A stretch of 64,000 nucleotides of DNA from Streptomyces eurocidicus (GTDB taxonomy: Bacteria > Actinomycetota > Actinomycetes > Streptomycetales > Streptomycetaceae), in the NCBI RefSeq assembly GCF_002891295.1, contig NZ_LGUI01000008.1:1-64000 (forward strand), written 5' to 3'. The position numbers and the translations under genes were made by a program. This document shows, piece by piece, positions 16,684 to 25,685 of the stretch (position 1 is the stretch's first letter; every line of letters starts with the position of its first letter). A model generated the notes under the pieces. That model was not told the DNA's origin. It did not search any database and saw only the letters and a program-made list of their open reading frames with translations.

Positions 16684-17166
16684 ATGGGCGACGACCCGGA
16701 GAACGACTCCGAAAAGGCAGACTCGGAGCAGGGCGGTCCGGGACCGGACGGCCCCGAGGAGGCCGACGACTGGGAGTACACCCTTCAGGTCCCCCGCGAC
16801 CCACTGGCCCCCTGCATCGCACGGCGCACCCTGCGCACGATCTTCCAGCAGCACGGCTTCGCCGCCGTGGCGGACACCGCCGAGCTGCTGACCTCCGAAC
16901 TGCTCACCAACGCCTACCGCTACTCCGACGGCCCCGCCTCGGTGCGGGTGCGGGGCGAGGGGGAGCGGGTGCGGGTGAGCGTCTGGGACACCAACCCCAA
17001 GCTCCCGGCGCCGGTCCGGGCCGTGCCGCCGGACGGCGAGGCCGAGCAGGGGCGCGGGCTGGGGCTGGTGTCGACGTGCGCCGACAGCTGGGGCGGCTTC
17101 GCGCTGCGGGACCAGCCGCAAGGGCTGGTCGGCAAGCTGATGTGGTTCGAACTGGGGGCGGGCTGA
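16684..17166 (+). CDS. ATP-binding protein, anti-sigma regulatory (RsbW/SpoIIAB-like) family
   Basis: The 160-residue protein starts at ATG 16684 with GGAGG upstream. An acidic tail of about 30 residues precedes a GHKL/HATPase_c_2 domain: TAELLTSELLTNAYRYS (N-box), VSVWDTNPK (the ADXG position reads DTN) and GRGLGLV (G2 box). Streptomycetes carry dozens of such stand-alone kinases that can bind and phosphorylate STAS antagonists or inhibit sigma factors. It lies alone between the haem terminator and convergent argS, so no partner is evident. The STAS gene at 26.5 kb is only a distant candidate. Confidence 0.85.
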   Translation: MGDDPENDSEKADSEQGGPGPDGPEEADDWEYTLQVPRDPLAPCIARRTLRTIFQQHGFAAVADTAELLTSELLTNAYRYSDGPASVRVRGEGERVRVSVWDTNPKLPAPVRAVPPDGEAEQGRGLGLVSTCADSWGGFALRDQPQGLVGKLMWFELGAG

Positions 17167-17190
17167 CCCGCCCGCCCCCGGTGGGGTGCT

Positions 17191-18945
17191 TCAGAGCTGC
17201 TCGGGCGTCCGGATGCCCAGCAGCGTCATGCCCTGGCGCAGAGTGCGGGCCGTCAGGTCGCACAGGAAGAGGCGGTTCTCCACCTGCTCCGGCGTCTCCG
17301 CCTTGAGGACCGGGCACTCCGCGTAGAACGTGGTGTAGAGCGAGGCCAGCTGGTAGAGGTAACCGGCCAGCTTGTGCGGCTCGTAGGAGGCCGTGACCTC
17401 GGCGAGGAGCTCGCCGAACTGGTCCAGGTGCATGCCCAGCGCACGCTCGGCCGGGGCCAGCGCGAGCTCCGGGTGGGCGGCCGGACGGGCCTCGCCCGCC
17501 TTGCGGAGGATCGACTGGATCCGGGCGTAGGCGTACTGGAGGTAGACGCTGGTGTCGCCGTTGAGGGACACCATCTGGTCCAGGTCGAACTTGTAGTCGC
17601 GGGAGACGGACGTGGACAGGTCCGCGTACTTCACCGCGCCGATGCCGACCTGGGCGCCGCGCTCGGCGATCTGCTCCTCGGTCAGGTCCTGGGCCTTCTC
17701 CCGGACCACGGCCGTGGCGCGGTCGATCGCCTCGTCGAGCAGGTCGACCAGGCGGACCGTCTCGCCCTCACGGGTCTTGAACGGCTTGCCGTCCTTGCCG
17801 AGGACCGTGCCGAAGCCGAGCTGGACGGCCTTGACGTCGTCGGTCAGCCAGCCGGCCCGGCGGGCGGTCTCGAAGACCATCTTGAAGTGCAGGGACTGCC
17901 GGGCGTCCACCACGTACAGCAGGGTGTCGGCCTTGAGGTTGCCCACCCGGTCGCGGATCGCGGACAGGTCCGTCGCCGCGTAGCCGAAGCCGCCGTCGGA
18001 CTTCTGGACGATCAGCGGCGAGGGGTTGCCGTCCGGGCCCTTGACGTCGTCGAAGAAGACGCAGAGCGCGCCGTTGGAACGGACGGCGACGCCGGACTCC
18101 TCCAGCAGGCGGCAGGTCTCGGCGAGCATGTCGTTGTAGCCGGACTCGCCGACGATGTCCTCGTCGCGGATCTCCACGTCGAGCTTGTCGAAGACCGAGT
18201 AGAAGTAGATCTTCGACTCGTCGACGAACCGCTGCCACAGCGCGAGGGTCTCCTCGTCGCCCGCCTGGAGGTCGACGACCCGGCGCCGGGCGCGGGCCTT
18301 GAACTCCTCGTCGGAGTCGAAGAGCGTCCGCGACGCCTTGTACAGCCGGTTGAGCGAGGACATGGCCTCCTCGCCGGAGACCTCGCCCTCGTGGTCCAGC
18401 TCGTGCGGGTGCTCGATCAGGAACTGGATGAGCATGCCGAACTGGGTGCCCCAGTCGCCGATGTGGTGGCGGCGCACGACCTTCTCGCCGGAGAACTCCA
18501 GGATCCGCACGACGGCGTCGCCGATCACGGAGTTCCGCAGGTGGCCGACGTGCATCTCCTTGGCCACGTTCGGCTGGGCGTAGTCGATGACCGTGGTGCC
18601 CGGGGCCTCGGCGAACGGCACGCCCAGGCGGTCGTCGGCGGCGCGCGCGGCGAGGGTCCGCACGATCGCCTCGTCGGTGATCGTGATGTTCAGGAAGCCG
18701 GGGCCCGAGACCTCGACATCCTTGATCAGGTCACCGGCGGGCAGGCCTTCGACGACCTTCGCCGCCAGCTCGCGGGGGTTGCCCTTCAGCTTCTTGGCCA
18801 GCGCCAGCATCCCGTTGGCCTGGAAGTCGGCCCGGTCGCTTCGTCGCAGCAGCGGGTCGGCGGTGCCGGCCTCCGGCAGGGCCGCCGAGAGGGCCTCCGC
18901 GAGGCGCTGGTGGAGCGAGGAAGCGAGGGAGGGAACCGAAGCCAT
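17191..18945 (-). CDS. argS: Arginyl-tRNA synthetase
   Basis: The 584-residue class I synthetase charges tRNA(Arg). It shows the N-terminal Add-1 domain, the HIGH signature as HVGH (AQPNVAKEMHVGHLRNS), a Rossmann core and the DALR anticodon-binding domain with the conserved GMTLLGI near the C-terminus. ATG 18945 (MASVPSLASSLHQRL) was chosen because homology starts there. It is divergent from lysS with 159 bases between the starts, so the two synthetase promoters share one intergenic region. Confidence 0.97.
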   Translation of the reverse strand: MASVPSLASSLHQRLAEALSAALPEAGTADPLLRRSDRADFQANGMLALAKKLKGNPRELAAKVVEGLPAGDLIKDVEVSGPGFLNITITDEAIVRTLAARAADDRLGVPFAEAPGTTVIDYAQPNVAKEMHVGHLRNSVIGDAVVRILEFSGEKVVRRHHIGDWGTQFGMLIQFLIEHPHELDHEGEVSGEEAMSSLNRLYKASRTLFDSDEEFKARARRRVVDLQAGDEETLALWQRFVDESKIYFYSVFDKLDVEIRDEDIVGESGYNDMLAETCRLLEESGVAVRSNGALCVFFDDVKGPDGNPSPLIVQKSDGGFGYAATDLSAIRDRVGNLKADTLLYVVDARQSLHFKMVFETARRAGWLTDDVKAVQLGFGTVLGKDGKPFKTREGETVRLVDLLDEAIDRATAVVREKAQDLTEEQIAERGAQVGIGAVKYADLSTSVSRDYKFDLDQMVSLNGDTSVYLQYAYARIQSILRKAGEARPAAHPELALAPAERALGMHLDQFGELLAEVTASYEPHKLAGYLYQLASLYTTFYAECPVLKAETPEQVENRLFLCDLTARTLRQGMTLLGIRTPEQL

Positions 18946-19104
18946 GGGGTGGGTGCCATTCCGGTAGGCGGCATGAAGGTCCCCCCGAGTATCCCATGCG
19001 TGTACCACGGCCCCCCGGCGATTTCGCCGCACCCCGGGCAACCCCGGGGCCCCGCCTTTCGTCTGGGACAATGGTCATGCCAGGACCGTATGGAAGGAAG
19101 TGCC

Positions 19105-20850
19105 GTGGCTCAGGCTCAGAGCACCGAGGCCGACTGGGTCTCCCGTTTCGCCGACGAGGTCATTGCCGAAGCGGAGCGCCGCGCCCCCGGCAAACCCATC
19201 GTCGTGGCCTCCGGGCTCTCCCCCTCCGGCCCCATCCACCTCGGCAACCTCCGCGAGGTCATGACCCCGCACCTGGTCGCCGACGAGATGCGCCGCCGCG
19301 GGCACCAGGTCCGCCACCTGATCTCCTGGGACGACTACGACCGCTACCGCAAGGTGCCGAACGGCGTCCCCGGCATCGACGAGTCCTGGGCCGAGCACAT
19401 CGGCAAGCCGCTGACCTCGGTCCCGGCCCCGGCCGGCTCGGCGTACCCGAACTGGGCCGAGCACTTCAAGGCCGCCATGGTCGAGGCGCTGGCCGAGCTC
19501 GGCGTCGAGTACGACCCGATCAGCCAGACCGAGCAGTACACCTCGGGCGTCTACCGCGAGCAGGTCCTGCACGCGATGAAGCACCGCGGTGACATCGACG
19601 CCGTCCTCGACCAGTACCGGACGAAGAAGGACCCCGCCGCGGCCGGCAAGAAGCCGCAGCAGAAGCAGCAGAAGCCGGTCGACGAGGCCGAGCTGGAGGC
19701 CGCCGAGGGCTCCGGCGCCGCCGCCGAGGACGACGGCAGCGGCTCCGGCGCGGGCTACTTCCCGTACAAGCCGTACTGCGCCGTCTGCGAGCGTGACCTC
19801 ACCACCGTCACCTCCTACGACGACGAGTCCACCGAGCTCGCCTACACCTGTGTGTGCGGGCACTCCGAGACCGTCCTGCTCAGCGAGTTCAACCGCGGCA
19901 AGCTGGTCTGGAAGGTCGACTGGCCGATGCGCTGGGCCTACGAGGGCGTGATCTTCGAGCCCTCCGGTGTGGACCACTCCTCGCCCGGCTCGTCCTTCGT
20001 CGTCGGTGGCCAGATCGTCCGCAAGGTCTTCGGCGGCGAGCAGCCGATCGGCCCGATGTACGCCTTCGTCGGCATCAGCGGCATGGCCAAGATGTCCAGC
20101 TCCAAGGGCGGCGTCCCCACCCCGGGCGACGCGCTGAAGATCATGGAAGCGCCGCTGCTGCGCTGGCTCTACGCCCGCCGCAGGCCCAACCAGTCCTTCA
20201 AGATCGCCTTCGACCAGGAGATCCAGCGGCTCTACGACGAGTGGGACAAGCTGGAGTCCAAGGTCGCCGACGGCACGGTGCTGCCCGCCGACGCCGCCGC
20301 GTACGCCCGGGCCGCCCGCACCGCCGCCGGTGAGCTGCCGCGCACCCCGCGCCCGCTGCCGTACCGCACGCTCGCCTCGGTCGTCGACATCACCGGCGGC
20401 CACGACGAGCAGACCCTGCGGATCCTCGCCGACCTGGACCCGGCCAACCCGGTCACCTCGCTGGACGAGACCCGGCCCCGGCTCGACCGCGCCGAGCACT
20501 GGATCAACACCCAGGTCCCGGCCGAGTCGCGCACGGTCGTCCGCGCCGAGCCCGACGCCGAGGCGCTCGCCGCCCTCGACGACGAGGCCCGCGCGTCGCT
20601 GCGGCTGCTGCTCGACGGCCTCGACGACCACTGGTCGCTCGACGGCCTCACCACGCTCGTCTACGGCGTGCCGAAGGTCCTCGCGGGCCTGACGCCCGAC
20701 GCCAAGCCGACGCCCGAGCTGAAGGTCGCCCAGCGGACCTTCTTCGCCCTGCTCTACCACCTGCTGGTCGGCCGGGACACCGGCCCGCGACTGCCCACGC
20801 TGCTCCTCGCCGTGGGCGCGGACCGGGTGCGCAAGCTGCTGGCCGCGTAA
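19105..20850 (+). CDS. lysS: Lysyl-tRNA synthetase, class I
   Basis: The 581-residue enzyme belongs to the class I LysRS family found in archaea, spirochaetes and some actinobacteria, not the common class II form. The HIGH motif reads HLGN (GLSPSGPIHLGNLREVM) and KMSKS reads KMSSS. Cys-rich segments (CAVCERD and TCVCGHSE) form a zinc site. A Lys/Gln- and Ala/Asp/Gly-rich segment of about 50 residues (around 170-220) separates the catalytic core from the zinc region. GTG 19105 follows GGAAGGAAG. The gene ends in a strong terminator shared with the convergent lipoprotein gene. Confidence 0.96.
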   Translation: MAQAQSTEADWVSRFADEVIAEAERRAPGKPIVVASGLSPSGPIHLGNLREVMTPHLVADEMRRRGHQVRHLISWDDYDRYRKVPNGVPGIDESWAEHIGKPLTSVPAPAGSAYPNWAEHFKAAMVEALAELGVEYDPISQTEQYTSGVYREQVLHAMKHRGDIDAVLDQYRTKKDPAAAGKKPQQKQQKPVDEAELEAAEGSGAAAEDDGSGSGAGYFPYKPYCAVCERDLTTVTSYDDESTELAYTCVCGHSETVLLSEFNRGKLVWKVDWPMRWAYEGVIFEPSGVDHSSPGSSFVVGGQIVRKVFGGEQPIGPMYAFVGISGMAKMSSSKGGVPTPGDALKIMEAPLLRWLYARRRPNQSFKIAFDQEIQRLYDEWDKLESKVADGTVLPADAAAYARAARTAAGELPRTPRPLPYRTLASVVDITGGHDEQTLRILADLDPANPVTSLDETRPRLDRAEHWINTQVPAESRTVVRAEPDAEALAALDDEARASLRLLLDGLDDHWSLDGLTTLVYGVPKVLAGLTPDAKPTPELKVAQRTFFALLYHLLVGRDTGPRLPTLLLAVGADRVRKLLAA

Positions 20851-20859
20851 CACCCCGCG

Positions 20860-20914
20860 GCAAAGGCGGAGGGCCGCCACCCGGTGTCACCGGGTGGCGG
20901 CCCTCCGCCTTTGC
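20860..20914. terminator. Bidirectional terminator after lysS
   Basis: A perfect 27-bp inverted repeat (20860-20886 with 20888-20914) lies ten bases after lysS and ten bases before the end of the convergent lipoprotein gene. It can stop transcription from both directions. Confidence 0.92.
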
Positions 20915-20923
20915 GGCCCCGCG

Positions 20924-21637
20924 CTACTTCTTGTTCGCCTCGGCGACGGCCGTGACGGCCTCCTTCGCCGCGGTCTGCGCGTTCTTCATCAGGCCCTCCG
21001 CGTCGGGGTTCTTCGCCCCCTGGTAGCCCGCGCCGCTGTACTTCACGGTGATCACGACATTGGCGGTGCGGGTGACGACGATCGCGTTGCGGTAGTCGTC
21101 GTCGCTCTTGCGGTAGTCCGAGGCCACGCTGTTCGCCTCGTCGCCGATGCCGGAGACCTTCTCCGTCTTGGCCTCCTTGGCGCCGTCCTCGGTGGCCGCC
21201 TTGGTGGTCCGCTGGGTGACGAACGCCTGGGCGCGCTTCTCGCCCGAGCCCAGGGCCGGGTCGGCGGCGAAGCGCTTCAGGGAGACCGTCAGGGTGCGGA
21301 ACTGCATGTCCTTGGGGTCCTCGTCGTCGAGGCCGTTCCAGAAGCAGCTCGCCGAGTCGTTGGAGTCGGAGGCGGGGAGCGGGTCCCCCTCCTTCTTCTT
21401 CGCCTTCGGCACGATCGAGTCGATCGTCTTCTCGGTGATGGTCTTGCACACCTCGGGCAGCTTGGTGAACGTCGCCTCCTTGACGGACGGCGAGGCGCTG
21501 GGCGTCGCCGCCGCGGAGGGCGTGGCCGAGGACTTCTTCTTGTCGCCGGAGTCGTCCGAGCAGCCGGTGGCGACGAGCATCACCGGTACTGCGGCGCAGG
21601 CGAGGATTCGGGCGAGTCGCGGGGCTGTTCGGTGCAT
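20924..21637 (-). CDS. DUF3558 lipoprotein
   Basis: The 237-residue protein begins with a lipoprotein signal peptide whose lipobox is VATGC (Cys near residue 26). A Ser/Lys/Ala-rich linker and a DUF3558 domain follow, with PEVCKTITEKTIDSIVP and SASCFWNGLDD holding the paired cysteines. DUF3558 proteins are actinobacterial cell-surface lipoproteins of unknown function. A paralogue lies immediately upstream in the same orientation, 111 bases away, indicating a local duplication. Confidence 0.88.
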   Translation of the reverse strand: MHRTAPRLARILACAAVPVMLVATGCSDDSGDKKKSSATPSAAATPSASPSVKEATFTKLPEVCKTITEKTIDSIVPKAKKKEGDPLPASDSNDSASCFWNGLDDEDPKDMQFRTLTVSLKRFAADPALGSGEKRAQAFVTQRTTKAATEDGAKEAKTEKVSGIGDEANSVASDYRKSDDDYRNAIVVTRTANVVITVKYSGAGYQGAKNPDAEGLMKNAQTAAKEAVTAVAEANKK

Positions 21638-21748
21638 GGGTCCTTCGCTCGTTCAGGTTCGAGGGCGGGCCGGGCTGCGCCCGGGTCTGGTCGGCACGCT
21701 ACGCGGCCGACGCACGGCGGTGGTCGAAGTGGGACGTTACTCGCCGGG

Positions 21749-22603
21749 CTAATTGCCGAAGTGCCCCGCGTCGAGTTCCCGGGCCAGGGCGTGCGCCCTG
21801 CCCTGGAGGTCCTCGCTGCTGGGGACGCGCTGCCGGTCGGTCGACCACTGGTCGTAGGCGATGGTCACCAGGACGTTGGCGGACCGGAAGACGATCGCGA
21901 TGTCGCGGTGCACCCCGGAGCCCGTGGTGCTCAGCTTGTCGTCGACGAACGCCTCGTCGCCGAGGTCGTCGAGGGCGCGCGGGGCCAGCCCGGCGGGGGA
22001 GCCGGAGGGCGGGCCGGACGGGGACGGGGAGGCCGTGGTGCTCGGCTTGCCGGACTCCGCGCCGCCCTGCGGGTGCGCGCCGGAGCTCGTGCTCGGGCTG
22101 CCGGAGGAGGGGGCCGGGGTGGCGGTCGAGGAGGCCGAGGAGGTCGCGGCCGGGATGTGGGCGGCGGTGGCCTCGCGGGCGTAGAGCTGCCGCGCGCGCT
22201 GCTCGTCGCTGACGCCGGGCTGGTACGACACCACGCGCTCGAAGTCGACCGACAGGTGGCGGGTGCCCTCCGGGGTCTCCAGCCGCCAGCGGCAGCCGAC
22301 GCGGCGGTCGGTGTCGTAGGTGATGGCGGCCTGGCCCTTGTAGACCTTCTCGATCTCGGCCTCGCTCTCGTCCTCGCCGGCGGGGAGCAGGCGGCGGAGC
22401 GTGTCGCGGTTGACGTAGCCGCAGGGTTCGGGGAGGCCGCGGTACTTGCCGGGCTCGCCGGCGGGGGCCGAGGAGCCGGGGTGGCCGGGCTTGGAGTCGT
22501 CGCCTCCGCCGCCGGCGCCGGAGGCTCCGCTGCACGAGGTGAGGCCCGCGGTGAGCACGGCCGCCACCAGCGCGGCGGCCGGTGCGTACGCCCTTCGCTG
22601 CAC
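21749..22603 (-). CDS. DUF3558 lipoprotein, paralogue
   Basis: The 284-residue protein has a signal peptide with lipobox LTSC (Cys near 24), a Gly/Ser-rich linker, and DUF3558-like cysteines in LPEPCGYVNRDTLRRLLP and RRVGCRWRLE. A Ser/Thr/Pro/Gly-rich insertion of about 60 residues near the middle (around 155-215) is absent from the neighbour at 20.9 kb. It is probably anchored to the outer face of the membrane; its function is unknown. It is divergent from rtcB across 164 bases. Confidence 0.85.
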   Translation of the reverse strand: MQRRAYAPAAALVAAVLTAGLTSCSGASGAGGGGDDSKPGHPGSSAPAGEPGKYRGLPEPCGYVNRDTLRRLLPAGEDESEAEIEKVYKGQAAITYDTDRRVGCRWRLETPEGTRHLSVDFERVVSYQPGVSDEQRARQLYAREATAAHIPAATSSASSTATPAPSSGSPSTSSGAHPQGGAESGKPSTTASPSPSGPPSGSPAGLAPRALDDLGDEAFVDDKLSTTGSGVHRDIAIVFRSANVLVTIAYDQWSTDRQRVPSSEDLQGRAHALARELDAGHFGN

Positions 22604-22767
22604 TGTCCGTGGCCCCTCTCGCCCGAAAACGTGTTGCCGCCGGTCCGGCGGCGGCTGGACAGTATGTCTACCGCACGTGCCGCCGCGTCTGCCGGTTCGC
22701 TGTCGTGAATCGTGAGATTTGTCCGGCTTTTGCGTTATCTTTCTTTTATGGGGTAATGGGGAAAATC

Positions 22768-23961
22768 ATGTCCTACACCGAGGTGCCCGGCGCCCGGGTT
22801 CCGATCCGCATGTGGGCCGACCCGGCCACGGTCGAGGGCGTCGCCATGCAGCAGCTGCGCAATGTCTCGACCCTGCCGTGGATCGAGGGCCTCGCGGTGA
22901 TGCCGGACGTCCACTTCGGTAAGGGCGCCACGGTCGGCTCGGTGATCGCGATGCGCGGCGCGGTGTGCCCGGCGGCGGTGGGCGTGGACATCGGCTGCGG
23001 GATGTCGGCGGTGAAGACGTCGCTGACCGCGGACGACCTGCCCGCCGACCTGTCGCGGCTGCGCTCCCGGATCGAGCAGGCGATCCCGGTGGGCCGTGGG
23101 ATGCACGACTCCGCGGTGGACCCGGGTCGGCTGCACGGGCTGGCGACGGCGGGGTGGGACGACTTCTGGGGGCGGTTCGACGGGATCGCGGAAGCGGTCA
23201 AGTTCCGTCAGGAGCGGGCCACGAAGCAGATGGGAACGCTTGGATCCGGAAATCACTTCATTGAGTTCTGTCTCGATGAGACGGGTTCGGTCTGGCTGAT
23301 GCTCCACTCCGGCTCCCGGAACATCGGCAAGGAGCTCGCCGAGTACCACATCGGCCAGGCCCGGAAGCTGCCGCACAACCAGGGCCTGATCGACCGCGAC
23401 CTCGCGGTCTTCGTCGCGGACACCCCGCAGATGGCGGCCTACCGGCACGACCTGTTCTGGGCGCAGGAGTACGCCAAGCACAACCGCGAGCTGATGATGG
23501 CGCTCTTCAAGAACGTGGTCCGCAAGGAGTTCGCCAAGGCCGCGCCGACCTTCGAGCAGGTCATCTCCTGCCACCACAACTATGTGGCGGAGGAGCGCTA
23601 CGAGGGCATGGACCTGCTCGTCACCCGTAAGGGCGCGATCCGCGCCGGCAGCGGGGAGTTCGGCATCATCCCGGGCTCGATGGGCACCGGCTCGTACATC
23701 GTGAAGGGCCTCGGCAACACGGCCTCCTTCAACTCCGCGTCCCACGGCGCCGGCCGCAGGATGAGCCGCAACGCCGCGAAGAAGCGCTTCACCACGCGGG
23801 ACCTGGAGGAGCAGACGCGCGGCGTGGAGTGCCGTAAGGACGCCGGCGTGGTCGACGAGATCCCCGGCGCGTACAAGCCGATCGAGAAGGTCATGGAGCA
23901 GCAGCGGGACCTCGTCGAGGTCGTCGCGAAGCTGAAGCAGGTCGTCTGCGTCAAGGGCTGA
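22768..23961 (+). CDS. rtcB: RNA-splicing ligase RtcB (3'-phosphate/5'-hydroxyl RNA ligase)
   Basis: The 397-residue protein covers the complete RtcB fold. Metal ligands are seen in AVGVDIGCGM and GSGNHFIE, with a further segment CHHNYV. His326 in SASHGAGRRMSR is the residue expected to carry GMP. RtcB uses GTP and Mn to join RNA ends with 2',3'-cyclic phosphate or 3'-phosphate to 5'-OH ends, in RNA repair or tRNA recovery. No archease or RtcA gene is adjacent. ATG 22768 (MSYTEVPGA) has GGGGA five bases upstream; ATG 22756 would add four residues. The region upstream (22700-22760) is strikingly AT-rich for this genome. Confidence 0.95.
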   Translation: MSYTEVPGARVPIRMWADPATVEGVAMQQLRNVSTLPWIEGLAVMPDVHFGKGATVGSVIAMRGAVCPAAVGVDIGCGMSAVKTSLTADDLPADLSRLRSRIEQAIPVGRGMHDSAVDPGRLHGLATAGWDDFWGRFDGIAEAVKFRQERATKQMGTLGSGNHFIEFCLDETGSVWLMLHSGSRNIGKELAEYHIGQARKLPHNQGLIDRDLAVFVADTPQMAAYRHDLFWAQEYAKHNRELMMALFKNVVRKEFAKAAPTFEQVISCHHNYVAEERYEGMDLLVTRKGAIRAGSGEFGIIPGSMGTGSYIVKGLGNTASFNSASHGAGRRMSRNAAKKRFTTRDLEEQTRGVECRKDAGVVDEIPGAYKPIEKVMEQQRDLVEVVAKLKQVVCVKG

Positions 23962-23969
23962 CGCACGGG

Positions 23970-24006
23970 AAGGGGCCCGGCATCCGCGGTGGGTGCCGGG
24001 CCCCTT
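23970..24006. terminator. Terminator between rtcB and the VOC gene
   Basis: A 13-bp perfect stem (AAGGGGCCCGGCA at 23970-23982 with 23994-24006) closes an 11-base loop and lies between the convergent genes. Confidence 0.85.
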
Positions 24007-24033
24007 GCGCGTGGGCCGCGCGGGCCGGGTGTG

Positions 24034-24414
24034 TCAGGCGTCCTGCTGGTACCAGCGCAGCTCGACCGTGTTGCCGTCCGGGTCCTGGACGTAGAGGGAC
24101 TGGCCGTCGCCGCGGGCGCCGAAGCGGGAGCCGGGGCCGTCGGTGACCGTGAAGGTGCCGGAGTCGATCACGGTCTGCCAGTCGAGGGGCTCGACGACCA
24201 GGCAGATGTGGTCGACGTTGGACTCGCCGCGGTCGCGGGCGAACAGGTCGATGATGGTCGTGGGCGAGACGCGGACCGAGGGGAAGGGCACCTTGCCCGC
24301 ACGCCACTCGTCCACCCGGACCGGCTCCAGGCCGAGCGGGCCGGTGTAGAAGGCCAGCGCCCGCTCGACGTCGGTGACGTTGAGCACCAGGTGGTCGAAG
24401 CCGGTTACGCGCAT
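24034..24414 (-). CDS. VOC-family protein (glyoxalase/bleomycin-resistance fold)
   Basis: The 126-residue protein begins TGFDHLVLNVTDVERALAFY and ends DPDGNTVELRWY, the typical paired beta-alpha-beta modules of the vicinal oxygen chelate superfamily. His at the start and Glu in TVELRW are the usual metal ligands. Substrates range from methylglyoxal adducts to antibiotics and cannot be predicted here. It reads in the same direction as the SDR gene upstream, 90 bases away. Confidence 0.88.
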   Translation of the reverse strand: MRVTGFDHLVLNVTDVERALAFYTGPLGLEPVRVDEWRAGKVPFPSVRVSPTTIIDLFARDRGESNVDHICLVVEPLDWQTVIDSGTFTVTDGPGSRFGARGDGQSLYVQDPDGNTVELRWYQQDA

Positions 24415-24504
24415 GGGATTCCCCTTTCCTAGGGATTCACGGGGCCGTCCCCCCAGGACGGCCGCCGCATGAACGTAACCCTTAATGATCTTCTGCGCGA
24501 GGGT

Positions 24505-25272
24505 TTACAGCTCGCGGTGGACCTTGCGGTTGGCGGCCTGGGCGCGCGGGCGGACCACCAGGAGGTCGACGTTGACGTGCGGCGGGCGGGTGACGGCCCA
24601 GGCGACGGTGTCGGCGATGTCCTCGGCGGTCAGCGGCTCGGCCACGCCCGCGTAGACGGCGGCGGCCTTCTCCTCGTCGCCCCGGAAGCGGGTGACGGCG
24701 AAGCCCTCGGTCTTCACCATGCCGGGCGCGATCTCCACCACGCGCACGGGCTCGCCGCACAGCTCCAGGCGGAGGGTCTCGGCCATCGCGTGGGCGCCGT
24801 ACTTGGCCGCGACGTAGCCGCCGCCGCCCTCGTAGGTGGCGAGGCCGGCGGTGGAGGAGACGATCAGGACGGTGCCGCCGTCGGGGGCGGTGCGCAGGCG
24901 GGGGAGCAGGGCCTGGGTGACGTTGAGCGTGCCGAGGACGTTGACCTCGTACATCGTCCGCCAGTCGGTGGGGTCGGCGGTCGCGACGGGGTCGGCGCCG
25001 AGGGCGCCGCCGGCGTTGTTGATCAGGACGTCGACGGCCGGGAAGGCGTCGAGGAAGGCGCCGAAGGCGGTGACGGCGGCGCGGTCGGTGACGTCGAGCT
25101 CATGGGCGACGGCCTTGTGACCCGCGGCGGTGAGCTCGGCGGCGAGCGCCTCGATCCGGTCGCCGCGCCGGGCGGTGAGCACGACGCGGTAGCCCTCGGC
25201 GGCCAGCCGGCGGGCGGTGGCGGCGCCGATTCCGCTGCTCGCGCCGGTGATGACTGCGGTGCGGGTGCTCAT
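24505..25272 (-). CDS. SDR-family NAD(P)-dependent oxidoreductase
   Basis: The 255-residue classical short-chain dehydrogenase has TGASSGIG near residue 10, NNAG near residue 90, and the catalytic Ser and YVAAK (Tyr-X-X-X-Lys) near residues 140-160. ATG 25272 is preceded by AGGAGG and starts exactly at the Rossmann strand (MSTRTAVITG). The R-G-D sequence after the first Rossmann unit (TARRGDRIEAL) favours NADP(H). The substrate is unknown. Confidence 0.9.
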   Translation of the reverse strand: MSTRTAVITGASSGIGAATARRLAAEGYRVVLTARRGDRIEALAAELTAAGHKAVAHELDVTDRAAVTAFGAFLDAFPAVDVLINNAGGALGADPVATADPTDWRTMYEVNVLGTLNVTQALLPRLRTAPDGGTVLIVSSTAGLATYEGGGGYVAAKYGAHAMAETLRLELCGEPVRVVEIAPGMVKTEGFAVTRFRGDEEKAAAVYAGVAEPLTAEDIADTVAWAVTRPPHVNVDLLVVRPRAQAANRKVHREL

Positions 25273-25381
25273 GAGGGGCCTCCTGGGGCGCAAGCGACGT
25301 GGCAGATCCGTGCGCAGGATATGCGGCGGGTGTGCCGGGGGCGGCGGCCGCCCGTGGTGTTCCGGCCGGGGCGCCCGGGGT

Positions 25382-25660
25382 GTCCGTGGCGGCCGTACGC
25401 GGGGGCCCTGGCGGTCGTAAGAGGGGCCCTGGCGGTCGTACGCCGGTGCCTCGGCGGTCGTACGTGGGTGTCCGGGGACGGTCGTGTCTCGGGCCGGGGG
25501 TCCGTGGCGGCCGTACGCGGGGGTCCTGGCGGTCGTACGCCGGGGCCTTGACGGTCGTACGTGGGTGTCCGGGGACGGTCGTGTCTCGGGCCGGGGGTCC
25601 GTAGCGGCCGTACGCCGGGGCCTCGACGGCCGTTATGCCGGTGTCCGGGGAACGGCCGTA
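25382..25660. repeat. Nested tandem repeats in the SDR-ynfA spacer
   Basis: Two long units start with gtccgtggcggccgtacg at 25382 and 25500, and a third diverged copy starts at 25597. The first two are 118 and 97 bases apart, and the 21-base difference is one extra sub-repeat. Each unit holds shorter repeats of about 21-24 bases built around CGGTCGTACG. A segment of about 50 bases (cggtcgtacgtgggtgtccg onward) is exactly duplicated at about 25455 and 25550. Conceptual translations are low-complexity Gly/Arg/Val and no ribosome-binding site is apparent, so I treat it as non-coding. It fills most of the 413-base gap 25273-25685. Confidence 0.8.
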
Positions 25661-25685
25661 CCTCCGTGTCCGCGGCGGGCGTCCG

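Noticed and set aside
25382..25660. CRISPR-like array
   Set aside because: Repeats are nested and contiguous, of unequal length, without unique spacers, and there are no cas genes.
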